A DNA stretch of 56,797 nt from Mycoplasmopsis gallinarum DSM 19816. Its GTDB lineage: Bacteria > Bacillota_I > Bacilli_A > Mycoplasmatales > Metamycoplasmataceae. The stretch's first letter is position 1. Each line of letters starts with the position of its first letter. The stretch lies in assembly GCF_000621085.1 (NCBI RefSeq), contig NZ_JHZE01000010.1, forward strand, positions 1 to 56,797, given 5' to 3'. Shown in pieces: positions 1 through 11,284 of the stretch. Both the position numbers and the translations under genes were made by a program. Below the pieces are notes generated by a model. The model was given only the letters and a program-made list of their open reading frames with translations. It was not told the origin of the DNA and ran no database searches.

Positions 1-43
1 AAAAAAACAAATATGCCTATAAATAAGGTATATTTGTTTTTTT
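1..43. terminator. Bidirectional hairpin terminator
   Basis: A 17-bp inverted repeat pairs 1-17 with 27-43, with one G-T wobble and a 9-nt loop, and is flanked by A and T runs. It lies about 40 bp beyond the stop codon of the lipoprotein gene and can terminate transcripts from either side. Confidence 0.8.
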
Positions 44-82
44 AAATCTAAAACTTTGAAAAAAATAAACAGATTGTTCATT

Positions 83-1957
83 TTAATTTACATTAAATTT
101 AGATAAATAAGGGATGGTTAAATCTTTAAGCGGTTCAATTTTTCAATTTGGATTATTTGTTCTTTTTAACTCTAATTCCTTTTGTAATCTAACTTCATTA
201 TTTGAGCCAACAAAACCGGAAAGAAGAAAAATTTGCTGTCTATTTTGCAAATTTAAGAGCTCATTACCATTTTCATCAATAAAACTAAAACTGATTGGTA
301 AATTACCTAAACCATATTTTTCAAAACTATAATCATTTAAAGGATCAATAAATACATTGACTTTTTTAATTAAAGTTTTGTTTTGATTATCACCGATAAA
401 ATAAAGTAAAATAAATTGATTTAATAGCAATTCTAATTTTTTGGTTAATTCCTCTTTGTAATTAATTACAAATTCAACACTTAAATCAGTCATAACTTTA
501 TTTTTTCATAAATTTAAATTGTTAATATTTTGATTAATCAAAAAATTAACAATATCAATTAAATTTTCATTCATAAAATCATTTGCATCTATAAATTGGG
601 GTTTAATAATGTTGCCATTTGCATCCAAACCTGAATTATCTTGATTTTTTGGATATGAATAATATGAAAAATAGTTTTCACTATTTCTTGGTTTATCATT
701 AATTAATCCTAGTTCATTGCTAATAAAAAAACCTTCAAAAATATGGTGATGTAAATTGAAATTAATTGTAAACCAAGGTAAAATTTGTTTATTTCCATCA
801 TTTTTATTAGTGATTTCAATATTTAATTTGCCAATTGAATAACTATCATTTAGTAAATTAGAAATTTCAAAATTATGAAATTTATAATCAAAATCTTCGG
901 ATACATTTGATAAATAAAATAATTCTGGATAATTTTCAATTAAAAACTTAAATCCATTTAAATTGAAATATTCATAACCTTTTAAGGGGTGCATAATTGA
1001 ATCAAAATCTAAAAAATTAAAAATATTATTTTTCAAACTTAATTTAGGTTGATTAGTAAATTCTGTAAAAAAAGGAATATTTTTATTCGCTAAATTTTTA
1101 TCTAAAGATAAAAATTCATTAGTTGCTAAATCACGATATTTATAATAATTTTCTGCAATAAAAGCATCATCTAAATAGATTTTTAATTTTTTTTGTGCTT
1201 CTGATAACATAGATTGATTTTTTTCATCTAAAAAATCAATATTAAAAGATAAATTGTTATTTTCATCTAAACTTCAGTTTGTAATTTCAATTTGAGATAA
1301 TACTTGATTGTTTTTAACTATTTTAAAGGCTTTTAAGTGCATTAACAACTCTTTTTCAAAAATAGATTTTTGAAAATCAGAATTGTAAAATCCAATTTTT
1401 CTTGCATTTTGTGAATTAATTTTATAAGGATTCGATAATAAATTACTTTTTAAAGCTTTAAAAGCGATTCATTGTAAGTTAGGTAAATTATCAAAAATAG
1501 ATTTATACTGGTTTTTATTAAAAAAATCCTTGCTTCAAAGTTTTTTGATATAGGTTGCAAAACTTTCAGATTGTGGATTGAATAAGTTTAAAAATAAAAC
1601 CTCAAGATCTGTGTTTTCATTAACATTTTCTTTTCAAATATAAGTATTTTTATCATTATCAAAATTTCCATATTGATAATTGAAATTATTTAAATTTAAT
1701 TGATATTTATTTAAATTAGTCACTAAATAATATTGATCATTTTCTTTTTGTATTTTTTTGAAAATAGGTTTATCTTTTGTTAAATCTTGATTAATTAAAT
1801 ATCAAAATTGATCTAAATTTAAATTTTGATTATTAGCTAATTCAATCATTTTATTAATATAATTCTGATTTTCTTCATTGTTTTTGACACAACTAAGTGA
1901 AATTAAAGGTAATAAGGGTGTATTTAATGCACTAAATATTAATATTTTTTTATTCAT
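83..1957 (-). CDS. Surface lipoprotein of unknown function (624 aa)
   Basis: The frame is continuous from the ATG at 1957 to the TAA at 83-85 when TGA is read as Trp; standard code would break it at 506, 143 and elsewhere. The N-terminus is a lipoprotein signal: MNKK, a hydrophobic stretch, then LISLSC with the lipidated Cys at residue 23. The mature protein should therefore be anchored on the outer face of the membrane. The rest is Asn/Lys/Asp-rich and hydrophilic, with many aromatic residues. I recognise no family. A TATAAT stands at 1987-1982 with only a weak Shine-Dalgarno before the ATG. The gene is monocistronic, starts just after the ATPase operon terminator and ends at the hairpin at 1-43. 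Confidence 0.85.
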
Positions 1958-1981
1958 ATAAACTTTCTACACAATAGTTTT

Positions 1982-1987
1982 ATTATA
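1982..1987 (-). promoter_or_regulatory. -10 box of the lipoprotein gene
   Basis: A perfect TATAAT on the minus strand lies 25 nt upstream of the lipoprotein ATG and just beyond the atp operon terminator. No convincing -35 box is visible, which is common in mycoplasmas. Confidence 0.5.
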
Positions 1988-2001
1988 TTCAAGATATTAA
2001 A

Positions 2002-2027
2002 AAAAGATGTGATATTTCACATCTTTT
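2002..2027 (-). terminator. Terminator of the F1Fo-ATPase operon
   Basis: An 11-bp perfect stem (AAAAGATGTGA and its complement) has a 4-nt loop and is followed on the minus strand by a T run. It abuts the TAG stop of atpC. Confidence 0.85.
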
Positions 2028-2438
2028 CTATTTATTATTGTTATAAATTTCAATTCTATTAATTGCTTTACGTAATTTTAATTCAAATAAAGCTTCATCT
2101 TTTGTGTTTTTGTATTTTTTAAGAGCTGCTAAAGCTTTTTCTTTATCAGTTTCAGCTCTCTTGATGTCAATTTTATCTCCTGCAATAATATCATCAGTGA
2201 TAATATTAATTTCAGATTTATCAGCTGAAATTAAGCCAGAACCAATTGAACAAATTTTTTCTTGATGATTTTCTAAAGAAATTGTCATTTTGCAAACATC
2301 AATATTACTTACAATTGCGGAATGTTCGGGAAGAATAGTTAAAGCCCCTTCTTTAGTTTTTAAATTAAGTGCAATTATATCTCCATCAAAAAAAATCTCA
2401 TTTGGAGTAGTAATTTTTAATCTTGTAGTTTTTGCCAT
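2028..2438 (-). CDS. atpC: F1 ATP synthase epsilon subunit (136 aa)
   Basis: Epsilon is the small rotor subunit of F1; with gamma it couples rotation to the c-ring and can inhibit ATP hydrolysis. The N-terminal beta-sandwich begins with the family pattern LKITTPNEIFFDGD and contains ILPEHSAIV, the usual 'L..H.p' segment. Residues from about 95 onwards form the C-terminal helical hairpin (AETDKEKALAALKKYK). The length is normal. The ATG is 2 nt past the atpD stop, so translation is probably coupled. It is the last gene of the operon. Confidence 0.95.
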   Translation of the reverse strand: MAKTTRLKITTPNEIFFDGDIIALNLKTKEGALTILPEHSAIVSNIDVCKMTISLENHQEKICSIGSGLISADKSEINIITDDIIAGDKIDIKRAETDKEKALAALKKYKNTKDEALFELKLRKAINRIEIYNNNK

Positions 2439-2440
2439 AA

Positions 2441-5188
<2,748 letters not shown>

Positions 5189-5213
<25 letters not shown>

Positions 5214-6064
5214 TGTTTTTGAAATTCAGGATGTTCGTTCAATCTTTCAAAACCCTGAGAATTTATTTTATATAAATTCTGATTTTTAGAGATTTTGAAA
5301 ATTTCATAATATTTGTCTATTCATTGTTTTTCTAAATTATTTTTCATCATTTCAATATTTTCTGATTTATCCAAATTATTATTTGGATAAATTGGTTCAA
5401 GAAAATGAGTAACAACTCTTTTAACTCGATCACTATTTTTATATTTTTTAATTTCCAAAAAGACAGGCAAAATAGGCTTGTTAAAATCATAAGCAAAATT
5501 GTAAGCCCCATTTACAGTTGGACGAGGTTTAATGTACTTATGTCACATTTCTTTTTCAGCAAAAATTAAAATAAAATTTCTTTTTTTACTTTCTAATAAA
5601 ACTTTTAATTCTTGTTTCATTTTGATTAATGCTCTTGGATTTGAAGGAATAGGGAACATCCCTCCGTGTTGGAGCATTCTACCTCTTGTGCCTTTAACAT
5701 TATTATCTTCTTTGGCTAAAATAAAAAATTTATGTTTATTTATATTGTCTCTAATGAGAAGATTATCAAGATATAAGCAATGATTGCTTACAGCAATAAA
5801 ATTTTGATTTTTTAATTTTTTATAATTATTTTTACCTTTGATTTGATTTAAAAATCAAATTTTAATAAAGAAAGAGGCAAATTTTAAAATTGCACGCATA
5901 AAGAAAGAATAAATTTTAGAATATCATTTATTCTTTCAAAATTTGTGATTTTCATTAACTTTTCTAATATTTTTTTCTTTAAAACCAAAAGTATCAATTG
6001 GTTCATTAAATAAACCATTTAATTCTTTTTCATTAATTATTTCTTGATATTTATTAATTTTCAT
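5189..6064 (-). CDS. PlsC-type phospholipid acyltransferase (291 aa)
   Basis: The protein resembles 1-acyl-glycerol-3-phosphate acyltransferases, which make phosphatidic acid at the inner face of the membrane. The catalytic HX4D motif is NHCLYLD (His95, Asp100). Further downstream are FPIPSNPRA, FAEKEMW in place of the usual FPEGTRS block, and a Pro-containing RPTVNGAYNFAY block. An extra N-terminal region of about 60 residues precedes the core, and hydrophobic segments lie at about 52-73. The ATG is 2 nt beyond the atpG stop, and its 3' end overlaps the glycosyltransferase start by 25 bp. Translational coupling with both neighbours is likely. The substituted FPEGTR-like block means acceptor specificity is uncertain. 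Confidence 0.82.
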
Positions 6065-6066
6065 TT

Positions 6067-6939
6067 TTAAACAGCATCAGCTCCTGCAACAATTTCATTT
6101 AATTCTTGAGTTATATTGCTTTGACGGCGACGATTGTATTTGATATTTAAGTCGGTAGTTAAATTATCTGCATTATCAGTAGCTGTTTCCATTGCCGAAC
6201 GCCGTGAAGCTAATTCACTTAATTTAGCTGATGAATAAGCTTTATACAATTGAGAAGTTAAATAAAGAGGAATGGCAGTTGATAAAACTTGTCTTGGCGA
6301 AGGTTCAAATTCAATAGTTGAAGTTAAACTTTTGTCACAACTGCCATTTTCACAAACTAAACCTAATTTTCCAATTGTAATTGGCATAATTTGTTCTGAA
6401 ATTTCTTCTTGAACTAAGTTGTTAATATATTTATTGTAAATAATATTGACACTATTAACTTCTTTCAATGAATAATGTTCATAAACTACTTTCATCACAT
6501 CTTGCATCATTTGATAATGATCTTCATTTTGTTCACTATTTAAAGTTGCAAGAATTTGATTTGGATAAAGACTTTCTAAAGCATGAATGCCTTTTGAACC
6601 AATTAAAATAATTAAATCGTCTTTTTTAATAGTTTTTTTGGCTAATTTAATGACATTAGCATTATAGCTACCAGCTAAACCAAAATCACCAGTTAAAACG
6701 ATAAATAATCTTGCTTTAGCATTAATAACTGGAAAAAGTTTAACTGCTTCTGAATGAGTTAAGTGATTGATGATTAAATTAAAAGTATTAACAATTGACT
6801 CTTCATAAGCTTTAACAGTATCATATTCATTTTTTGCTCTTTTAAGCTTAGAAGCTGCCACAAGTTCCATTGCATGAGTAATTTTTCGAATTGACTGAAC
6901 AGTATTAATTCTTTTTTTAATTACATTTAAACCGGCCAT
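6067..6939 (-). CDS. atpG: F1 ATP synthase gamma subunit (290 aa)
   Basis: Gamma is the central rotor shaft of F1. The N-terminal helix has the classic pattern with IKKRINTVQSIRKITHAMEL followed by VAASKL. The C-terminal helix carries the conserved SRRSAMETATDNADNL segment and NRRRQSNITQEL, close to canonical NRARQAxITxEI. Length is as expected. It starts 1 nt after the atpA stop, in the normal position, but is followed by the acyltransferase instead of atpD. Confidence 0.96.
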   Translation of the reverse strand: MAGLNVIKKRINTVQSIRKITHAMELVAASKLKRAKNEYDTVKAYEESIVNTFNLIINHLTHSEAVKLFPVINAKARLFIVLTGDFGLAGSYNANVIKLAKKTIKKDDLIILIGSKGIHALESLYPNQILATLNSEQNEDHYQMMQDVMKVVYEHYSLKEVNSVNIIYNKYINNLVQEEISEQIMPITIGKLGLVCENGSCDKSLTSTIEFEPSPRQVLSTAIPLYLTSQLYKAYSSAKLSELASRRSAMETATDNADNLTTDLNIKYNRRRQSNITQELNEIVAGADAV

Positions 6940-6940
6940 T

Positions 6941-8512
6941 TTAGCCTAAATTTGGAATTGGTAAATAATCATTTGGATTGTAATTTGGAATTGAATTAAC
7001 AATTTCAGTCACAATATGAATTAAATGTTTGACTAATTCAGTTTTAATTTCATCATTTAAAGCATAATTATTATTTTTAATTTTATTAGCGATTAAAATC
7101 CCATCTTCTGTACGAGTGATGAAGTCAATTACATCAGTACGGTAAGTTTTAACTTTATCAACTGGTAATGGATTAATAATTTTTTCTTTAACTCCTAATA
7201 AAATTGCGACTTGAGTTATTTGATCAATTGGAGAATATTGCTCTTGTTTCAAAATTTCATAAACTTTAGCACCGTGGTTCAAAATATTTTTAGTTGATTC
7301 ATCCAAATCAGAACCAAATTGCGCAAAAGCTAACATTTCATTATATTGTGCTAATTCTAATTTTAATGATGAAGCAACTTGTTTCATCGCTTTAATTTGA
7401 GCCGCTGAACCTACCCGACTAACTGAAAACCCTACATCAACTGCTGGTCTTTGTCCTGAATTAAATAAACTTTCTTTGGTGAAAATTTGACCATCAGTAA
7501 TAGAAATCACATTAGTTGGAATATAAGCAGAAATATCACCTTGTTGAGTTTCAATAATTGGTAAGGCAGTAATTGAACCTCCTCCAAATTCTTGATTCAC
7601 TCTTGCAGCTCTTTCTAATAATTGTGAGTGCAAATAGAAAACATCACCTGGATAAGCTTCACGACCCGGAGGTCTTCTTAATAATAATGATAAGGTTCTA
7701 TAAGCCACAGCATGTTTTGATAAATCGTCATAAACAATTAAAACATCTTGTCCATTAGCCATTCATTCTTCAGCAATAGTAACACCTGAATATGGTGCAA
7801 TATATTGTTGAGGGGCTAATTCTGATGCTCCAGAAACCACGACAGTTGTATAAGCCATTGCTCCTGTGTCTTCTAATTTTTTAACAATTTGTGCTACAGT
7901 TGAATTTTTTTGGCCGATAGCAACATAAATACATTTCACATTTTTACCTTTTTGGTTAATGATTGTATCTATAGCAATTGCTGTTTTTCCGGTTTGTCTA
8001 TCGCCAATGATTAATTCCCGTTGTCCCTTACCGATTGGAATCATTGAATCAATTGCAATGATTCCTGTTTCAAGAGGTTGGTTAACTTCTTTTCTTGACA
8101 TAACCCCAGGTGCTATTTTGAAAATTTCTCTTTTGTTAGTGTAATTAATTTTACCTTTTCCATCAATAGGTTCACCTAAAGCATTAACTACTCTTCCTAA
8201 AAGAGCATCTCCAACTCCAATTGAAATAACTTCTCCACTCCGATGACATTCATCACCTTCAGATAATTCGTTTGCATTACCGAAAATAGTAACTCCAACT
8301 ACTTCTTCTTCAAGATTTAAAACTAAACCATAAATGTTATTTTTAAAAATAATAATTTCACCATTTTTAGCTTTATCTAAACCATTTACTAAAGCAATTC
8401 CATCACCAATAGTAATAATGTGTCCGATTTCTGAATAGTCGATTCTAGATGAGTCGAAATTTTTAATTCGATCTTTGATAATCGCTGAAATTTCATCAAT
8501 TGAATGTTTCAT
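6941..8512 (-). CDS. atpA: F1 ATP synthase alpha subunit (523 aa)
   Basis: This is the non-catalytic nucleotide-binding subunit of F1. One in-frame TGA at 7763-7765 must be read as Trp (AEEW, then MANGQDV) to give a full-length protein. Walker A is GDRQTGKT at 170-177. The [15 protein letters not shown] segment and the [13 protein letters not shown] segment are family signatures. The start at 8512 sits directly against the atpH stop, with AGGAGG within the atpH 3' end. Length is normal. Confidence 0.97.
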
Positions 8513-9061
8513 CTAAACCTCCTTTTTCATAATTGAATTTTGAATTTTATCTAATGTCAAATTAAAACTGTTTTCGATTATTAAACTGTCAATTTTAATT
8601 CTAAATCCTGCAATTAAACTTGGATCAATTTCGTGTTCTAACACGATATTGAATTGATATTTTTCTTCCAATTTATTTTTAATTTCATTTAATTTTGCTT
8701 CTGATAATTCAAAAGCCGTGGTGATTTTGCCATATCTAATTTTTAAATGTTCATTAGATAATTTTAAAAATGCACCAATAATTGTTTTAATACTGCGAGC
8801 AGAATTATTTTCCACAATCACTTTAAAAAAATTGGTTAATAAATTATTAAAACCAAATTCATTGAATATTTGATCTAAATATTTATATTTGTCTTCTTTA
8901 GAACTTTCATAACTTGTTAAATAAGTTATGAAAGAATCATCATTTTTAATATTTTGCATAAGAACAACTAAGATATCATGAATATTTTTAATAATATTTT
9001 GTTCTTTTGCTAATTCAAATAATGCTATCGCATAAGCATCTACATTAGTTTGTTTGTACAT
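8513..9061 (-). CDS. atpH: F1 ATP synthase delta subunit (182 aa)
   Basis: Delta forms the top of the peripheral stalk and joins b to the alpha3beta3 head. The N-terminal pattern DAYAIALFELAKEQN matches the helical domain. The C-terminal half contains VLEHEIDPSLIAGFRIKID, the usual 'dpsliGG.ri.i.d' segment with Ala-Gly in place of Gly-Gly. Normal length; it lies between atpF and atpA with almost no spacer. Confidence 0.93.
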   Translation of the reverse strand: MYKQTNVDAYAIALFELAKEQNIIKNIHDILVVLMQNIKNDDSFITYLTSYESSKEDKYKYLDQIFNEFGFNNLLTNFFKVIVENNSARSIKTIIGAFLKLSNEHLKIRYGKITTAFELSEAKLNEIKNKLEEKYQFNIVLEHEIDPSLIAGFRIKIDSLIIENSFNLTLDKIQNSIMKKEV

Positions 9062-9065
9062 AAAA

Positions 9066-9644
9066 TTACTTCGATTCTAAAAATTCTTTGATAATTGTTT
9101 CTTCGTCTGAAATTCTAGCTTTATCATTTAAGATTTTTTTAGAAAGGGCTGTAGCAGCTTTTGCGATTTCATTTTTAGACTCTTCTAATAATTTCTTTTG
9201 TTGAACTGAAATATCAAATTTAGCTTCTTCCAACAATCTATTAGCATCACTTTTTGCTTTATCTGTATATTCAACTAAAATATTTCCCGCTTTTTCTTTA
9301 GCTTTTTTAATAATTGCTCTTGACTCAGTTTGTGCTGAAATCAATTTTTGATTAGCCATATCTAATTGAGCTTGGGCATCTTTAACTAGTTTTTGAGAAT
9401 TATTAATATTGTTTTGAATATAGTCTTTTCTTGCTTGAATTGATGCTTTTAACTTTTTATAAAATAAAAAGTAAAGAATCACACCCGCTAAAGAAATAGC
9501 GATTAAAGTGGCAACTACAATTGGTCATGAAGGAAAAAGCTTCATGAATTTTTCATAAAGTGAAGAACCAAGTGCATCAGAATTTGAACTGGTTTGTTTT
9601 TCACTTGTGTTATATAAAATTTCTAAGTTAGATAATATATTCAT
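9066..9644 (-). CDS. atpF: Fo ATP synthase subunit b (192 aa)
   Basis: The b subunit forms the peripheral stalk. The true start is the ATG at 9644, upstream of an in-frame TGA (Trp). About 35 extracytoplasmic residues precede a single membrane segment (WPIVVATLIAISLAGVILYF), followed by a long Ala/Lys/Glu-rich coiled coil ending ETIIKEFLESK. The long N-terminal extension is typical of mycoplasma b subunits, some of which are lipoproteins; no lipobox Cys is visible here. The start is 1 nt past the atpE stop. Confidence 0.93.
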
Positions 9645-9645
9645 T

Positions 9646-9879
9646 TTATTTGTTGAAAGCAAAAAGTAAAATGAAAGCAATTAAAAGAGAGTAAATAGCA
9701 GCAGATTCAGCAACAGCTTGCCCAATAATCATCATGGTACGAATTTTAGAAGCAGCTTCAGGATTTCTTCCAACAGCTTCAGCAGCTTTACCAGCTGCAA
9801 TTCCTTGGCCTAAACCTGAACCGAAAGTTCCAAGCATTGCAATCCCTACTCCAATTGCTACTAATCCTTTATCTGTCAT
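9646..9879 (-). CDS. atpE: Fo ATP synthase subunit c (77 aa)
   Basis: This is the rotor-ring proteolipid with two membrane helices joined by the RNPEA loop (residues 38-42). The ion-carrying carboxylate is Glu58 in GQAVAESAAIYS. Gln25 in helix 1, Val56, Glu58, Ser59 and Tyr63 match the residues that hold Na+ in the Ilyobacter tartaricus c-ring, with Ala60 in place of its Thr. Coupling-ion identity is therefore open. A strong CAAGGAG site precedes the ATG. Confidence 0.96.
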   Translation of the reverse strand: MTDKGLVAIGVGIAMLGTFGSGLGQGIAAGKAAEAVGRNPEAASKIRTMMIIGQAVAESAAIYSLLIAFILLFAFNK

Positions 9880-9898
9880 AATAATTTTCTCCTTGTTG

Positions 9899-10642
9899 TT
9901 AATAAATCACTTGTTTGGTATTTTTTGTTTTAATTTTTTTCTCTTTTTTCGCTTTAGTTTCAGCCTCATTAACTCAATAAATTAAAGTTAAAGAAGTAAA
10001 GACTAAAGCTTGAATAAAGGCACCAAAGATATCAAAATATAAATGTAAAACTGAATTAGCCACAGGCCCAAAAAAGAAAAATCAAGGCATATTGTTTTCT
10101 AATGGAAACACTAATCAAGCGCGCCCGAAAAGATAGTAAACTAAAAAGACAATAGTACTACCTGCAATAATATTTCCAAAAATCCGGAAACTTAAAGAAA
10201 TCAAAGGCACAAATTGGCTTAAAAATTCAAGTGGATTTAAATATTTTTTAAAGAAACTAAATTTTTGATAAATAAAACCAACCACATAAATTCCTAATCA
10301 AGTGATTAAGGCTAAAGTGAATGGAATTGAGTAAGAAGTGGCAATTGGCTCTAAACCAATTATGCCAACCAAATTACCAATTAATAAAAAAGTTCCTAAA
10401 ACAAATAGATAAATTCTAGTTTTACTAATTTTTCCTTCAGTAGCTTCATCAAAAGTAGTTTCGAAAAAGTTTAAATATCCTTCCATTGCAATTAAAAAAC
10501 CATTTGGTGCTTTAGTTGGATCGCTTTTTTTACACATTATAAATACAGTGATACCAATAATAAAACAAATTAAAACCGTTACACAAAGGGAAAAGAGTTG
10601 AGGTTGATTTCATTCGTTAATATGTTCTATTAACTGTGTCAT
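9899..10642 (-). CDS. atpB: Fo ATP synthase subunit a (247 aa)
   Basis: The a subunit is the membrane stator with the ion half-channels. The continuous frame with TGA as Trp runs from the ATG at 10642, preceded by AAAGGAG. The essential Arg is Arg153 in SLSFRIFGN, and four to five further membrane helices are visible. The last helix includes HLYFDIFGAFIQALVFTSL, matching the family's conserved GxxQA-type C-terminal segment. Its start overlaps the AtpI-like gene by 26 bp. Confidence 0.95.
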
Positions 10643-11081
10643 TAAAACTCCTTTCTTTTGTTTTTTTTATAAAAGAAGCAATCAAAATCGCCAAATTTCA
10701 ACTTAGTAATCCAAAAGTAAAAGTAAAAATATTGCTTGGATATAAAGTCAAACGATAAATTGTTTCTTTGTATGGATTATTTAAAGAATTTAAATTAATT
10801 CAAAGTAATAAATATAAAATTGTTGCAATTATTAACATATTAATAAAAAAAATTAAAAGAAAACGACTACTTAATTTAAATCTAAATTTTTTTTGATTTA
10901 AAACTCAATTTAAAGTCATTTGTTTTAAATTAAAAATTACATATGCTAAAGCTGCTCCAATTAAAAATCCTAATACTAAACTTTCATCTAATAAAAAATA
11001 AAAACTGCCAAAAATAACAGCTCAAATTAAAGTTCATATTAAATAAATTTTTACGACTTTGTTTGCAAATTGATATTCCAT
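10617..11081 (-). CDS. atpI: AtpI-like small membrane protein (154 aa)
   Basis: This is the first gene of the ATPase operon. The protein has four predicted membrane segments: about 10-30 and 33-50, then after a short basic loop (NQKKFRFKLSSR) about 70-92 and 110-130. AtpI (Unc1) proteins assist c-ring assembly or Mg2+/ion handling. Identification rests on position, size and four-helix topology more than on motifs. The frame contains several TGA Trp codons. An alternative ATG at 11088 is out of frame. The 3' end overlaps the atpB start. Confidence 0.7.
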
Positions 11082-11123
11082 AATCCATGAGTTTTTATAC
11101 AAAAACACAAAATTTGTTATAAA

Positions 11124-11143
11124 AATAACATATTGTTATTATA
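11124..11143 (-). promoter_or_regulatory. atp operon promoter with an adjacent inverted repeat
   Basis: TATAAT on the minus strand occupies 11143-11138, about 57 nt upstream of the AtpI-like ATG. A perfect 7-bp inverted repeat (AATAACA, TAT, TGTTATT at 11124-11140) covers the downstream edge of the -10 box and the expected start site. It could be an operator or only an AT-rich coincidence. Confidence 0.45.
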
Positions 11144-11229
11144 TAACTAAAAAAATTAGCAAAATATTTTTTTGAATATCTTAAATTAACTATAAAAACC
11201 TATAAAAAAGCAATATTTATTTCGACAAT

Positions 11230-11256
11230 TTGACTTTCGTTAAAATACTTTATAAA
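11230..11256 (+). promoter_or_regulatory. Probable promoter of the C1 peptidase gene
   Basis: TTGACT at 11230-11235 and TATAAA at 11251-11256 have a 15-bp spacer, about 30 nt before the ATG at 11285. The spacer is short and no Shine-Dalgarno is evident, so this is tentative. Confidence 0.4.
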
Positions 11257-11284
11257 AATATTAATATTTATTTAAAATAAATAT

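Noticed and set aside
83-1957. Two or three separate genes in the lipoprotein region
   Set aside because: The standard-code breaks at 506-508 and 143-145 are TGA, read as Trp here. The frame is continuous with a single lipobox start.
5532-5783. Plus-strand frame within the acyltransferase gene
   Set aside because: It is the complement shadow of the PlsC-type gene, which has the HX4D motif and proper operon spacing.
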